DNA from: Chloroflexota bacterium
GTDB taxonomy: Bacteria > Chloroflexota > Anaerolineae > UBA1429
Assembly (NCBI GenBank): GCA_012513595.1
Contig: JAAZBY010000256.1
Location: 1-7,839 of the forward strand
Direction of reading: 5' to 3'
Length of the DNA stretch: 7,839 bases
This document shows positions 1-4,854 of the stretch, in pieces (position 1 is the stretch's first letter; each line of letters opens with the position of its first letter). The position numbers and the translations under genes were made by a program. The notes under the pieces are model-generated. The model searched no databases and was not told where the DNA came from. It saw only the letters and a list, made by a program, of their open reading frames with translations.

Positions 1-492
1 GGCGAAACGCCTGCGCAGCCAGCGGAGCGCCCAGCCGTTCACCACACGGTCGGCCACGGCCGCCACACGGCGCACCTGTGCGAGCACGTCCCCGCTGCCC
101 GCCCAGTGCTCGCGGAGCACGTCCTCCCCGGCCTGCCCCATGATGGCCACCACCCGCCCCAGGACGTAGGCGACGGCGACGACATCATCGCTCAGCCCGG
201 CCGGCACCAGAAAATCGGGCACCAGGTCGAGCGGGGCGATCACGTAGGCGCTAGCCGCCAGGAGCTGCACCTTGAGGCCCGGCGCAATGCGCCCGTCGCG
301 CAGCAAACGGATCAGGAGCATGAACAGGTCGGGCAGGAGGAGCACCAGCTCCCCGCGCAGGCCCCCGCAGCGATGCTGCGCCAGCCAGTGCGCGGCCCCT
401 CGCCGCAGGCGGGCATAGTGGCGCTCGGCGCGCGCCGCCTGCGCTTCGACCGTGACGGCGGGCAGCCCCGCCTGTGGAACAGGTTCGTCCAT
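1..492 (-). CDS. DUF1232 (YkvA-like) family protein, partial at left edge
   Basis: The reading frame is open from an ATG at 492 down to base 1 with no stop, so only the first 164 residues are visible. The diagnostic stretch is at residues 83-107, where YVIAPLDLVPDFLVPAG is followed by LSDDVVAV. This matches the DUF1232 signature, a hydrophobic segment with a P-[IL]-D-L-[IV]-P-D-F core and a following D-D. Residues 47-64 form another hydrophobic, probably helical stretch. The N-terminal 45 residues are Ala/Arg rich and no signal peptide is seen. The biochemical role of the family is unknown; members are small and probably membrane-associated. The start at 492 is preferred because GAGGT (501-497) lies 4 bases upstream. 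In-frame alternatives at 534 (ATG) and 549 (GTG) lack a ribosome-binding site. The gene is divergent from the histidine phosphatase gene and has its own promoter (581-609). The family call is fairly secure; the function is not. Confidence 0.85.
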   Translation of the reverse strand, partial: MDEPVPQAGLPAVTVEAQAARAERHYARLRRGAAHWLAQHRCGGLRGELVLLLPDLFMLLIRLLRDGRIAPGLKVQLLAASAYVIAPLDLVPDFLVPAGLSDDVVAVAYVLGRVVAIMGQAGEDVLREHWAGSGDVLAQVRRVAAVADRVVNGWALRWLRRRFA

Positions 493-496
493 CACT

Positions 497-501
497 ACCT
501 C
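497..501 (-). promoter_or_regulatory. Ribosome-binding site that decides the DUF1232 start
   Basis: The minus strand reads GAGGT at 501-497, four bases before the ATG at 492, with a second purine-rich GAGGA just upstream at 507-503. The in-frame ATG at 534 and GTG at 549 have no comparable site, so the shorter protein is favoured. Confidence 0.55.
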
Positions 502-551
502 GTCCTCGGCTACGCCCGCGGGCGCGCTCGGCATCGTCGGATAGGTCACCC

Positions 552-570
552 GGGCCCGCGCTGCGGGCCC
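552..570 (-). other. Perfect 8-bp inverted repeat, probable 5' UTR hairpin
   Basis: GGGCCCGC (552-559) and GCGGGCCC (563-570) are exact reverse complements separated by a 3-base loop (560-562). It lies directly downstream of the minus-strand promoter at 581-609, so the DUF1232 transcript would carry this very stable stem near its 5' end, about 60 bases before the chosen start codon. No T-run follows on either strand, so it does not look like an intrinsic terminator. It could stabilise the mRNA, cause early pausing or be an operator; the sequence does not say which. Confidence 0.6.
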
Positions 571-580
571 AGGCGCCGGA

Positions 581-609
581 AGTATAGGCACCGGCCCCCT
601 GGCCGTCAA
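581..609 (-). promoter_or_regulatory. Sigma70-type promoter for the DUF1232 gene
   Basis: On the minus strand TTGACG (609-604) is followed after exactly 17 bases by TATACT (586-581). These match the consensus boxes at 5/6 and 5/6 positions. Transcription would start near 574, just before the hairpin at 552-570, and run into the DUF1232 gene. Near-consensus boxes with the ideal spacing are unlikely by chance in DNA this GC-rich. Confidence 0.72.
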
Positions 610-648
610 CGAGCCAGCCTCGCGCCCCATCCCCAGGTTCCCTGCCGT

Positions 649-677
649 TTGACCACCCTCCCCCCAGCCACTACAAT
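649..677 (+). promoter_or_regulatory. Sigma70-type promoter for the 714-4570 operon
   Basis: TTGACC (649-654) and TACAAT (672-677) are separated by 17 bases, each matching consensus at 5/6 positions. Transcription would start around 684, giving a leader of about 30 bases with the AAGGG Shine-Dalgarno (702-706) in front of the ATG at 714. It sits about 40 bases from the divergent minus-strand promoter, so one regulator could influence both. No obvious operator palindrome lies between the two -35 boxes. Confidence 0.72.
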
Positions 678-713
678 GCCCGCTGATTCGCCCGCTAGAG
701 CAAGGGATATTGC

Positions 714-1280
714 ATGCAAGTGTACCTCATCCGCCACGGCCACGTGGACTATGCCCGGGCCGTCGACCGCTACGCGGCTGGGCTGTCCTCCCAGGGGCTG
801 GCCGAGTCCGCCCGGGTGGCCCGCCTCTGCCGCGAGTGGGACATACAGTTCCTGGTGACCAGCACCACCGTCTGCGCCGAGCAGACCGCCGACGCCATCC
901 ACGCCGAGGTTCCTGACGCTATCCGCTGGGACCTGGACGAGCTCCAGGATATCGGCATCGAAGAGCAGACCATCGACCCGACGATGCACCCCCACGCCGA
1001 ACACTGGACCGCTGAGCAGCGCTTGCTGGCCTATGAGCGCACCTGGACGCGCGTCACCGCGACCGTCGCGCGCCTGCAGGTCTACACCCAGACCTACGGG
1101 CTGGACCGCCTCGCCATCGTCTCGCATCCGGACGTCCTGAACCTGCTGCTCCTGAACTGGCTGGGCATGGACTGGCGGCTGGCCGACGACATCCGCTTTA
1201 CCTGGGACTGGGGCGCCACGGCCAAGGTCGTCGTTGAGGGCGACCAGGCCTGCATCGAGTGGGCCAACAGGCCTTCCTAA
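714..1280 (+). CDS. Histidine phosphatase superfamily protein (RHG family) with atypical active site
   Basis: The 188-residue product is of normal length for a single-domain member of the phosphoglycerate mutase-like histidine phosphatase superfamily. The N-terminal strand and RHG motif are clear: LIRHGH at residues 5-10, with H8 as the expected phospho-accepting histidine. The second catalytic His is in VSHPDV, H138. E76 in the LDEL segment (74-77) is a candidate general acid. In the segment that aligns with the family's S-x-L-x-R-A-x-x-T-A motif (TSTTVCAEQTADAI, 49-62) the conserved Arg is replaced by C54, which may weaken phosphate binding or mark a divergent activity. No signal peptide is seen, so it should be cytoplasmic. 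The start is supported by AAGGG 7 bases upstream and the promoter at 649-677. It is the first gene of the likely operon, 49 bases before the AOR gene. Substrate is unknown; small phosphomonoesters are typical of the family. Confidence 0.85.
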   Translation: MQVYLIRHGHVDYARAVDRYAAGLSSQGLAESARVARLCREWDIQFLVTSTTVCAEQTADAIHAEVPDAIRWDLDELQDIGIEEQTIDPTMHPHAEHWTAEQRLLAYERTWTRVTATVARLQVYTQTYGLDRLAIVSHPDVLNLLLLNWLGMDWRLADDIRFTWDWGATAKVVVEGDQACIEWANRPS

Positions 1281-1317
1281 GGGCGGCACGCCGGCGCCCG
1301 CCTCACACCCTGCGCTT

Positions 1318-1323
1318 GGAGGG
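1318..1323 (+). promoter_or_regulatory. Ribosome-binding site that decides the AOR start
   Basis: GGAGGG lies 6 bases before the ATG at 1330. An in-frame ATG at 1234 would add 32 residues overlapping the phosphatase gene, but it has no such site and the added residues do not look like the family's N-terminus. The start at 1330 is therefore chosen. Confidence 0.85.
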
Positions 1324-1329
1324 ATCGCC

Positions 1330-3210
1330 ATGACATACGGCCATTGGGGTAAGGCACTGCGCGTCGACCTCACCCAGGGGACGGTGCGCACCGAGGACCT
1401 CGACCCGGCCTTCCTCCGCCGGTACGTCGGCGGCTGGGGATTCATCGCCCACACGCTGCTCAAAGAGGTGCCTGCCGGCGCCGACCCCTTGGGGCCCGAG
1501 AACGTCCTGATCTTCGCTACCGGCCCGGTGACGGGCCAGCCCCTGGCGGGCGGCGGGCGCCACATGGTCGGCGCCAAGTCCCCGCTGACGGGGGGCTTTG
1601 GCGCCTCTGAGGCGGGCGGCTACTTTGGCGCCGAGCTCAAGCGCGCCGGGTGGGACATGGTCATCATCACGGGCGCCAGCCCCACCCCCGTCTACCTCGC
1701 CATCCGTGACGACGAGGCGACGCTCCACCCCGCCGAACACCTCTGGGGGCTGGAGACGCTGGAGTGCGAGCGCCGCCTCCACGAGGAACTGGGGGACCGC
1801 CGCATCCGCGTGGCCCAGTGCGGCATCGCCGGTGAGAACCTGGCCCTGGTGGCCAACGTCATTCACGACGCGACCCGCGCCGCCGGGCGCACCGGCCTCG
1901 GCGCCGTGATGGGCGCCAAGCGCCTCAGGGCGGTGGCCGTGCGCGGCACGCAGGCCCCGCCGGCCGCCAACCCGGAGGCCGCCCGCGCCCTAGGGCGCTG
2001 GTTCCGCGACCACTACCAGGAGACCGGCTCGGCCGTCTTTTCCACCCTCGGAACCATGCGCATGGTCCGCGCGCACCAGGAGGCCGGCGGCCTACCCACG
2101 CGCAACTTTCAGGAGGGGCAGTTTGAGGCCTTCGAGGGGCTCACCGCCGAGGCCCAGATGGAGACCATCACCGTCGGCCGCGAGAGCTGCTACGGCTGCC
2201 CCATCCGTTGCAAGTGGGTCGTCGAGGTCGACGACCCGGCCCACCCCGTGGAGCGCGAGTACGGCGGCCCCGAGTACGAGACGGCCGGCGCCTTTGGCCA
2301 CCTTTGCGGCGTGGGGGACCTGCGCCTCGTGGCGCGGGCCAACCGCCTCTGCAACGCCTACGGCCTCGACACCATCGGCACCGGCGCCACGATCGCCTTT
2401 GCCATGGAGTGCTACGAGCGCGGGCTGATCGGCCCTGCACAGACGGGCGGGCTGGAGCTCCGCTTTGGCAACGGGGAGGCCATGCTGGCCATGGTGGACC
2501 AGATCGCCCACCGCCGCGGGTTCGGCGACCTCCTCGCCCGCGGCTCACGCCGCGCCGCCGAGGCCATCGGCCAGGGGGCCATCCGCTACGCCGTGCAGAT
2601 CAAGGGGCAGGAGGTGGCCCTGCACGACCCGCGCATCAAGTACGGCCACGGCCTGGGGATCGCCGTGTCCCCCACCGGCGCCGACCATATGCACTCCGTC
2701 CACGATTCGGCCTATACCACCGAGGGCGGCGTCGCCGGGTTGAACGCCCTGGGGATCATCGATCCCCTCCCTTACGACGACCTGACCGTCGACAAGGCGC
2801 GCCTGGTGCGCTATGCGATGCTCTGGCGGGTGACCTACAACCTGACGGGCATCTGCTACTTTCACTTTTACTCGGCACAGCAGGTGGCCGAGCTGGTCGG
2901 CGCCGTCACCGGCTGGGATACCTCGGTGATGGACCTGTGGTTGGCCGCCGAGCGCGCCTACGACATGGCCCGCGCCTTCAACGCCCGCGAGGGCTTTGGC
3001 CCCGAGGACGACATGCTCCCGCCGCGCCTGCTGGAGCCGCTCCCCGCCGGCCCCAAGGCGGGTAAGGGCGCCACCCGTGAGGAGTTCGCCCGCGCCCTGG
3101 CCGACCTGTACCGCCTGATGGGTTGGGACGCCCACACCGGCGCGCCGACCCGCGCCAAGCTCGAGGATCTCGGCGTCGGCTGGGTGGCCGACCTGCTGGA
3201 GGGTTCGTGA
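1330..3210 (+). CDS. Tungsten-dependent aldehyde:ferredoxin oxidoreductase family protein
   Basis: The 626-residue product has the usual length and order of the AOR family, which oxidises aldehydes to acids (or runs in reverse) with ferredoxin, using a tungsten (rarely molybdenum) bis-pterin centre and one [4Fe-4S] cluster. The N-terminal domain begins with a typical GKALRVDLT strand and contains the pterin-binding segment rich in Gly/Ser/Thr around residues 77-115 (GRHMVGAKSPLTGGFGASEA). RTGLGAVMGAKRL follows near 190-202. The cluster ligands are C287, C290 and C294 (CYGCPIRC) plus C509 in the GICYF segment. The two loops matching the D-x-x-G-L-[CD] pterin motif are at 342-347 (NAYGLD) and 504-509 (NLTGIC). 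No signal peptide is seen, so it is cytoplasmic. It follows the phosphatase by 49 bases and precedes an iron-sulfur flavoprotein by 35. No MoaD/ThiS-like or pterin-synthesis gene is adjacent. The family is certain; the substrate cannot be read from the sequence because paralogues differ widely. Confidence 0.95.
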   Translation: MTYGHWGKALRVDLTQGTVRTEDLDPAFLRRYVGGWGFIAHTLLKEVPAGADPLGPENVLIFATGPVTGQPLAGGGRHMVGAKSPLTGGFGASEAGGYFGAELKRAGWDMVIITGASPTPVYLAIRDDEATLHPAEHLWGLETLECERRLHEELGDRRIRVAQCGIAGENLALVANVIHDATRAAGRTGLGAVMGAKRLRAVAVRGTQAPPAANPEAARALGRWFRDHYQETGSAVFSTLGTMRMVRAHQEAGGLPTRNFQEGQFEAFEGLTAEAQMETITVGRESCYGCPIRCKWVVEVDDPAHPVEREYGGPEYETAGAFGHLCGVGDLRLVARANRLCNAYGLDTIGTGATIAFAMECYERGLIGPAQTGGLELRFGNGEAMLAMVDQIAHRRGFGDLLARGSRRAAEAIGQGAIRYAVQIKGQEVALHDPRIKYGHGLGIAVSPTGADHMHSVHDSAYTTEGGVAGLNALGIIDPLPYDDLTVDKARLVRYAMLWRVTYNLTGICYFHFYSAQQVAELVGAVTGWDTSVMDLWLAAERAYDMARAFNAREGFGPEDDMLPPRLLEPLPAGPKAGKGATREEFARALADLYRLMGWDAHTGAPTRAKLEDLGVGWVADLLEGS

Positions 3211-3234
3211 CGGCGGCGCCGCCCCATCTACGCG

Positions 3235-3241
3235 AGGAGGT
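3235..3241 (+). promoter_or_regulatory. Ribosome-binding site that decides the flavoprotein start
   Basis: AGGAGGT lies 4 bases before the ATG at 3246. The frame is open upstream to an ATG at 3123, but that would overlap the AOR gene by 88 bases. The flavodoxin-fold beta strand (MKVLAYNGSP) starts exactly at 3246. Confidence 0.85.
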
Positions 3242-3245
3242 AGAC

Positions 3246-3797
3246 ATGAAGGTTCTGGCCTACAACGGCAGCCCGCGCCTGCGGGCCAACACGGAGACCC
3301 TCGTCACCGAGGTCCTGCGCGGCGCCGAGGCCGCCGGCGCCACGGTCGACCTGCGCCGCCTGAACGACTTGACCATCAGCCCCTGCCAGGCCTGCGACAC
3401 CTGCAAGCGAACGGGCGCCTGCCGCCTGGCCGATGACATGACGGCCCAGTACGAGGCGCTGCGCGCGGCCGACGCGGTGGTGCTCGGCACGCCGATCTAC
3501 TGGTGGGGACCCTCGGCGCAGATGAAAGCCTTCTTTGACCGCTGGTACGCGCTCGAGCACCTCGGCGTCATGGCGGGCAAGAGCCTGCTCCTCGTCTGCA
3601 CCAATGGCGATAGCGGCCCGGACACAGCCCGCTTCACCGTGGGGATGCTGGAGACGGCGGCCCGCTACCTGGGCATGCACTTTCTGCCGCCGCTCGTCGT
3701 CTCCACCCCCGAGCGCGGCTCGGCGGCGGCCAACGGCGCCGCGCTGGAACAGGCGCGTCGCGCCGGGGCAGCGCTCGTCGGGCGGGGGGAGGGCTAG
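3246..3797 (+). CDS. Flavodoxin-family NAD(P)H-dependent oxidoreductase / iron-sulfur flavoprotein
   Basis: The 183-residue product has the flavodoxin fold of the NADPH-dependent FMN reductase / iron-sulfur flavoprotein group. The first strand leads into the FMN-phosphate loop NGSPRLRANTETL (7-19). The flavin-contacting GTPIYWWGPSAQMKAFFDR segment is at 81-99, and CTNGDSG (118-124) is the third flavin loop. The compact cysteine motif C47-x2-C50-x2-C53-x5-C59, followed by DDM (63-65), matches the spacing expected for the [4Fe-4S] ligands of iron-sulfur flavoproteins such as the Methanosarcina Isf. Many family members with this pattern are annotated only as NAD(P)H oxidoreductases. It is soluble, with no targeting signal. 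Lying between the AOR gene (35 bases away) and the unknown gene (2 bases away), it is a plausible electron-transfer partner passing electrons between ferredoxin or AOR and another acceptor. The family call is strong; the presence of a cluster and the partner are inferred. Confidence 0.9.
   Translation: MKVLAYNGSPRLRANTETLVTEVLRGAEAAGATVDLRRLNDLTISPCQACDTCKRTGACRLADDMTAQYEALRAADAVVLGTPIYWWGPSAQMKAFFDRWYALEHLGVMAGKSLLLVCTNGDSGPDTARFTVGMLETAARYLGMHFLPPLVVSTPERGSAAANGAALEQARRAGAALVGRGEG
3788..3793 (+). promoter_or_regulatory. Ribosome-binding site supporting the GTG start at 3800
   Basis: GGAGGG lies 6 bases before the GTG at 3800, inside the last codons of the flavoprotein gene. The upstream stop is at 3795-3797, only 2 bases from the start, so translation is likely coupled. 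Confidence 0.75.
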
Positions 3798-3799
3798 CG

Positions 3800-4570
3800 G
3801 TGCACCAGGTCACTACCAACCATCTCGAGGCCAACGCCCGGTTCAGCCTGCCCCTCTTCTGCCTGCAGCTACACCACGCCTACGACCGGGCCGCCCGTGG
3901 CCTGGTGGACCTCGACTTTGCCATCCGTCACTGGACCATGATCCCCGGCTTCCCAACGCGCTACAACGCGTCGCCCGCCGAACTCGCCGAGACGGAGCGC
4001 CGCGTCCTGGCGCTGGTGCGCGCTGACTGGGATAGCGACGGCCCCCGGCCTGACCCGGCCCGCCTGGTCGAGCGGTCGCGCGCCTGGCTCGAGCCGCTGG
4101 CCGACGACGTCCTGGCGCGCTGGCGGGCGCTCCCCGCCCTGGACGCCTGGTACGGCTGCTTCCGCTACACCGTCGAGCAGCGCCCGGGCCTGGCGGCGTT
4201 CCATTTCTACAACTGCGCCTGCCCCCGTTCCCCGTTCGAGGACGCCGCCGCCCTGCGTGACGATCTGCGCCAGTGCCTGCTGGCCCTGCGCCGGGAGGCG
4301 CCGGGGGTCGACCGCATACAGTGCGGCTCCTGGGTCAACAACCTGCCGCCCATCCGGGCGCTCCTGCCGACGAGTTATGTCGAGAGCCTCGTGGAGACCG
4401 GCCCGAACGGCAAGGCCGGCCTGGGCTGGTGGGGCCAGTTCGTGGCCCGTGACGGCTACCTGAACGAGGCCCGCGCCGCCGAGCTGCGCGAGACGGGGCG
4501 CTTTCACTATCCCAGGCTCCTGGGCCACTGCTCGCTGGACGAGGCCCTCGCCCACCTCGGGACGGGCTGA
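3800..4570 (+). CDS. Conserved-looking hypothetical protein of unknown function (256 aa)
   Basis: I do not recognise this family. The frame is a real gene: it starts with GTG 2 bases after the flavoprotein stop, has a good ribosome-binding site, fills the space to 4570 and has balanced protein-like composition. The product is soluble with no signal peptide or membrane segment. Residues 10-115 look helical, including LPLFCLQLHHAYDRAA (17-32) with paired H25-H26. Seven cysteines are present (21, 120, 139, 141, 159, 175, 244). A central FHFYNCACPRSPF segment (134-146) holds a C-x-C pair (C139, C141). The region 174-222 is rich in Gly, Trp, Asn and Pro (QCGSWVNNLPPIRALLP, then GLGWWGQFV) and resembles an active site more than a structural filler. 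RFHYP and GHCS near the C-terminus (234-245) add H236, H243 and C244. Tight coupling to the AOR and flavoprotein genes suggests an accessory or catalytic role in the same pathway; this is inference only. Confidence 0.8.
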   Translation: MHQVTTNHLEANARFSLPLFCLQLHHAYDRAARGLVDLDFAIRHWTMIPGFPTRYNASPAELAETERRVLALVRADWDSDGPRPDPARLVERSRAWLEPLADDVLARWRALPALDAWYGCFRYTVEQRPGLAAFHFYNCACPRSPFEDAAALRDDLRQCLLALRREAPGVDRIQCGSWVNNLPPIRALLPTSYVESLVETGPNGKAGLGWWGQFVARDGYLNEARAAELRETGRFHYPRLLGHCSLDEALAHLGTG

Positions 4571-4656
4571 CGCCACGCCCCCCTGTCCGCTGCGCAAGGG
4601 ACGTCCGCCGACTGGCGGCCCGGGATCCCGTCTCTGGCCGCCTCTGCCGCTCCAGG

Positions 4657-4728
4657 GAGGCGAAGACGAGATGCCTCGCCTCGAAGACCCCGCTCGGCAT
4701 GACAGAAGGATGGCGGCCTGTCATCCCG
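4657..4728. repeat. Degenerate palindromic dispersed-repeat-like element (REP/MITE style)
   Basis: Read on the minus strand, this block contains TGTCATGCCGAGCG (4704-4691) and then CGAGGCATCTCG (4678-4667). That is the layout of the common bacterial intergenic repeat whose arms read TCATNCCGAGCG and CGAGGNATCT. On the plus strand ATGCC (4671-4675) pairs with GGCAT (4696-4700). ATGACAG (4699-4705) and CTGTCAT (4718-4724) are a perfect 7-bp inverted repeat with a 12-base loop, and TCATCCCG (4721-4728) looks like the start of a second arm. The conceptual minus-strand peptide CHAERGLRGEASR is the sort of spurious peptide this repeat produces. Only one copy is in this window, so its dispersed nature is inferred from resemblance. 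Confidence 0.5.
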
Positions 4729-4774
4729 TGCCGGGCTCTGCGGGCGGGCCCTCCGCCGCCAGGCACGATCCCGG

Positions 4775-4803
4775 TTGACAGCCCCGCCCGCCGATGCCAA
4801 TAT
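4775..4803 (+). promoter_or_regulatory. Probable sigma70-type promoter for the sulfatase-fold operon
   Basis: A perfect TTGACA -35 box (4775-4780) is followed after 17 bases by CAATAT (4798-4803), which keeps the important A2 and T6 of the -10 box. An overlapping AATATA gives an 18-base spacer. This is the only AT-rich patch in the gap. Transcription near 4810 would give a leader of about 45 bases with AAGGAG (4839-4844) 10 bases before the ATG at 4855. The weak -10 box makes this less certain than the two promoters at the left of the window. Confidence 0.6.
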
Positions 4804-4854
4804 AGCCAGCATATGGCCTCGGATGGCTGACCACGAACAAGGAGAACCAACGCG

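Larger units (their letters stand above)
4571..4854 (+). other. Intergenic region with palindromic DNA and a downstream promoter
   Basis: This 284-base gap holds no convincing gene on either strand. From left to right it contains a small GC hairpin (CCGCC 4605-4609 with GGCGG 4614-4618), a 10-base palindrome CGGGATCCCG (4621-4630), the dispersed-repeat-like block (4657-4728), and a promoter at 4775-4803 with a leader and a ribosome-binding site for the sulfatase-fold gene. No hairpin here is followed by a T-run, so no rho-independent terminator for the upstream operon can be called. Confidence 0.7.

Noticed and set aside
106..858. Plus-strand 250-codon open frame across the left intergenic region
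   Set aside because: Its peptide is Arg/Pro/His rich and resembles no family. It lies antisense to the DUF1232 gene and runs into the phosphatase gene out of frame, so it is a high-GC shadow frame.
1234..1329. Upstream in-frame start for the AOR protein (32 extra residues)
   Set aside because: It overlaps the end of the phosphatase gene, lacks a ribosome-binding site and does not match the family N-terminus. The ATG at 1330 has GGAGGG 6 bases upstream.
606..1577. Minus-strand 323-codon open frame
   Set aside because: It is antisense to the phosphatase and AOR genes, has a Gly/Val/Arg-rich composition and no motif, and crosses both clear promoters.
2208..3065. Plus-strand 285-codon frame inside the AOR gene
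   Set aside because: It is an Arg/Pro-rich frame shifted within a well-conserved AOR coding sequence.
3123..3245. Upstream in-frame start for the flavoprotein (41 extra residues)
   Set aside because: The extension overlaps the AOR gene and is Arg/Gly-rich. The fold begins at 3246, behind an excellent AGGAGGT.
4605..4618. CCGCC-gact-GGCGG hairpin after the unknown gene, as a possible terminator
   Set aside because: The stem is only 5 bp and no T-run follows, so an intrinsic terminator cannot be supported.
4621..4630. Palindrome CGGGATCCCG as a possible operator
   Set aside because: It is a short self-complementary site, easily expected in GC-rich DNA, far from the promoter and with no second copy nearby.
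4813..4830. Tiny upstream frame (ATG to TGA, five codons) in the leader of the sulfatase-fold gene
   Set aside because: It has no ribosome-binding site and nothing suggests translation or a regulatory peptide.
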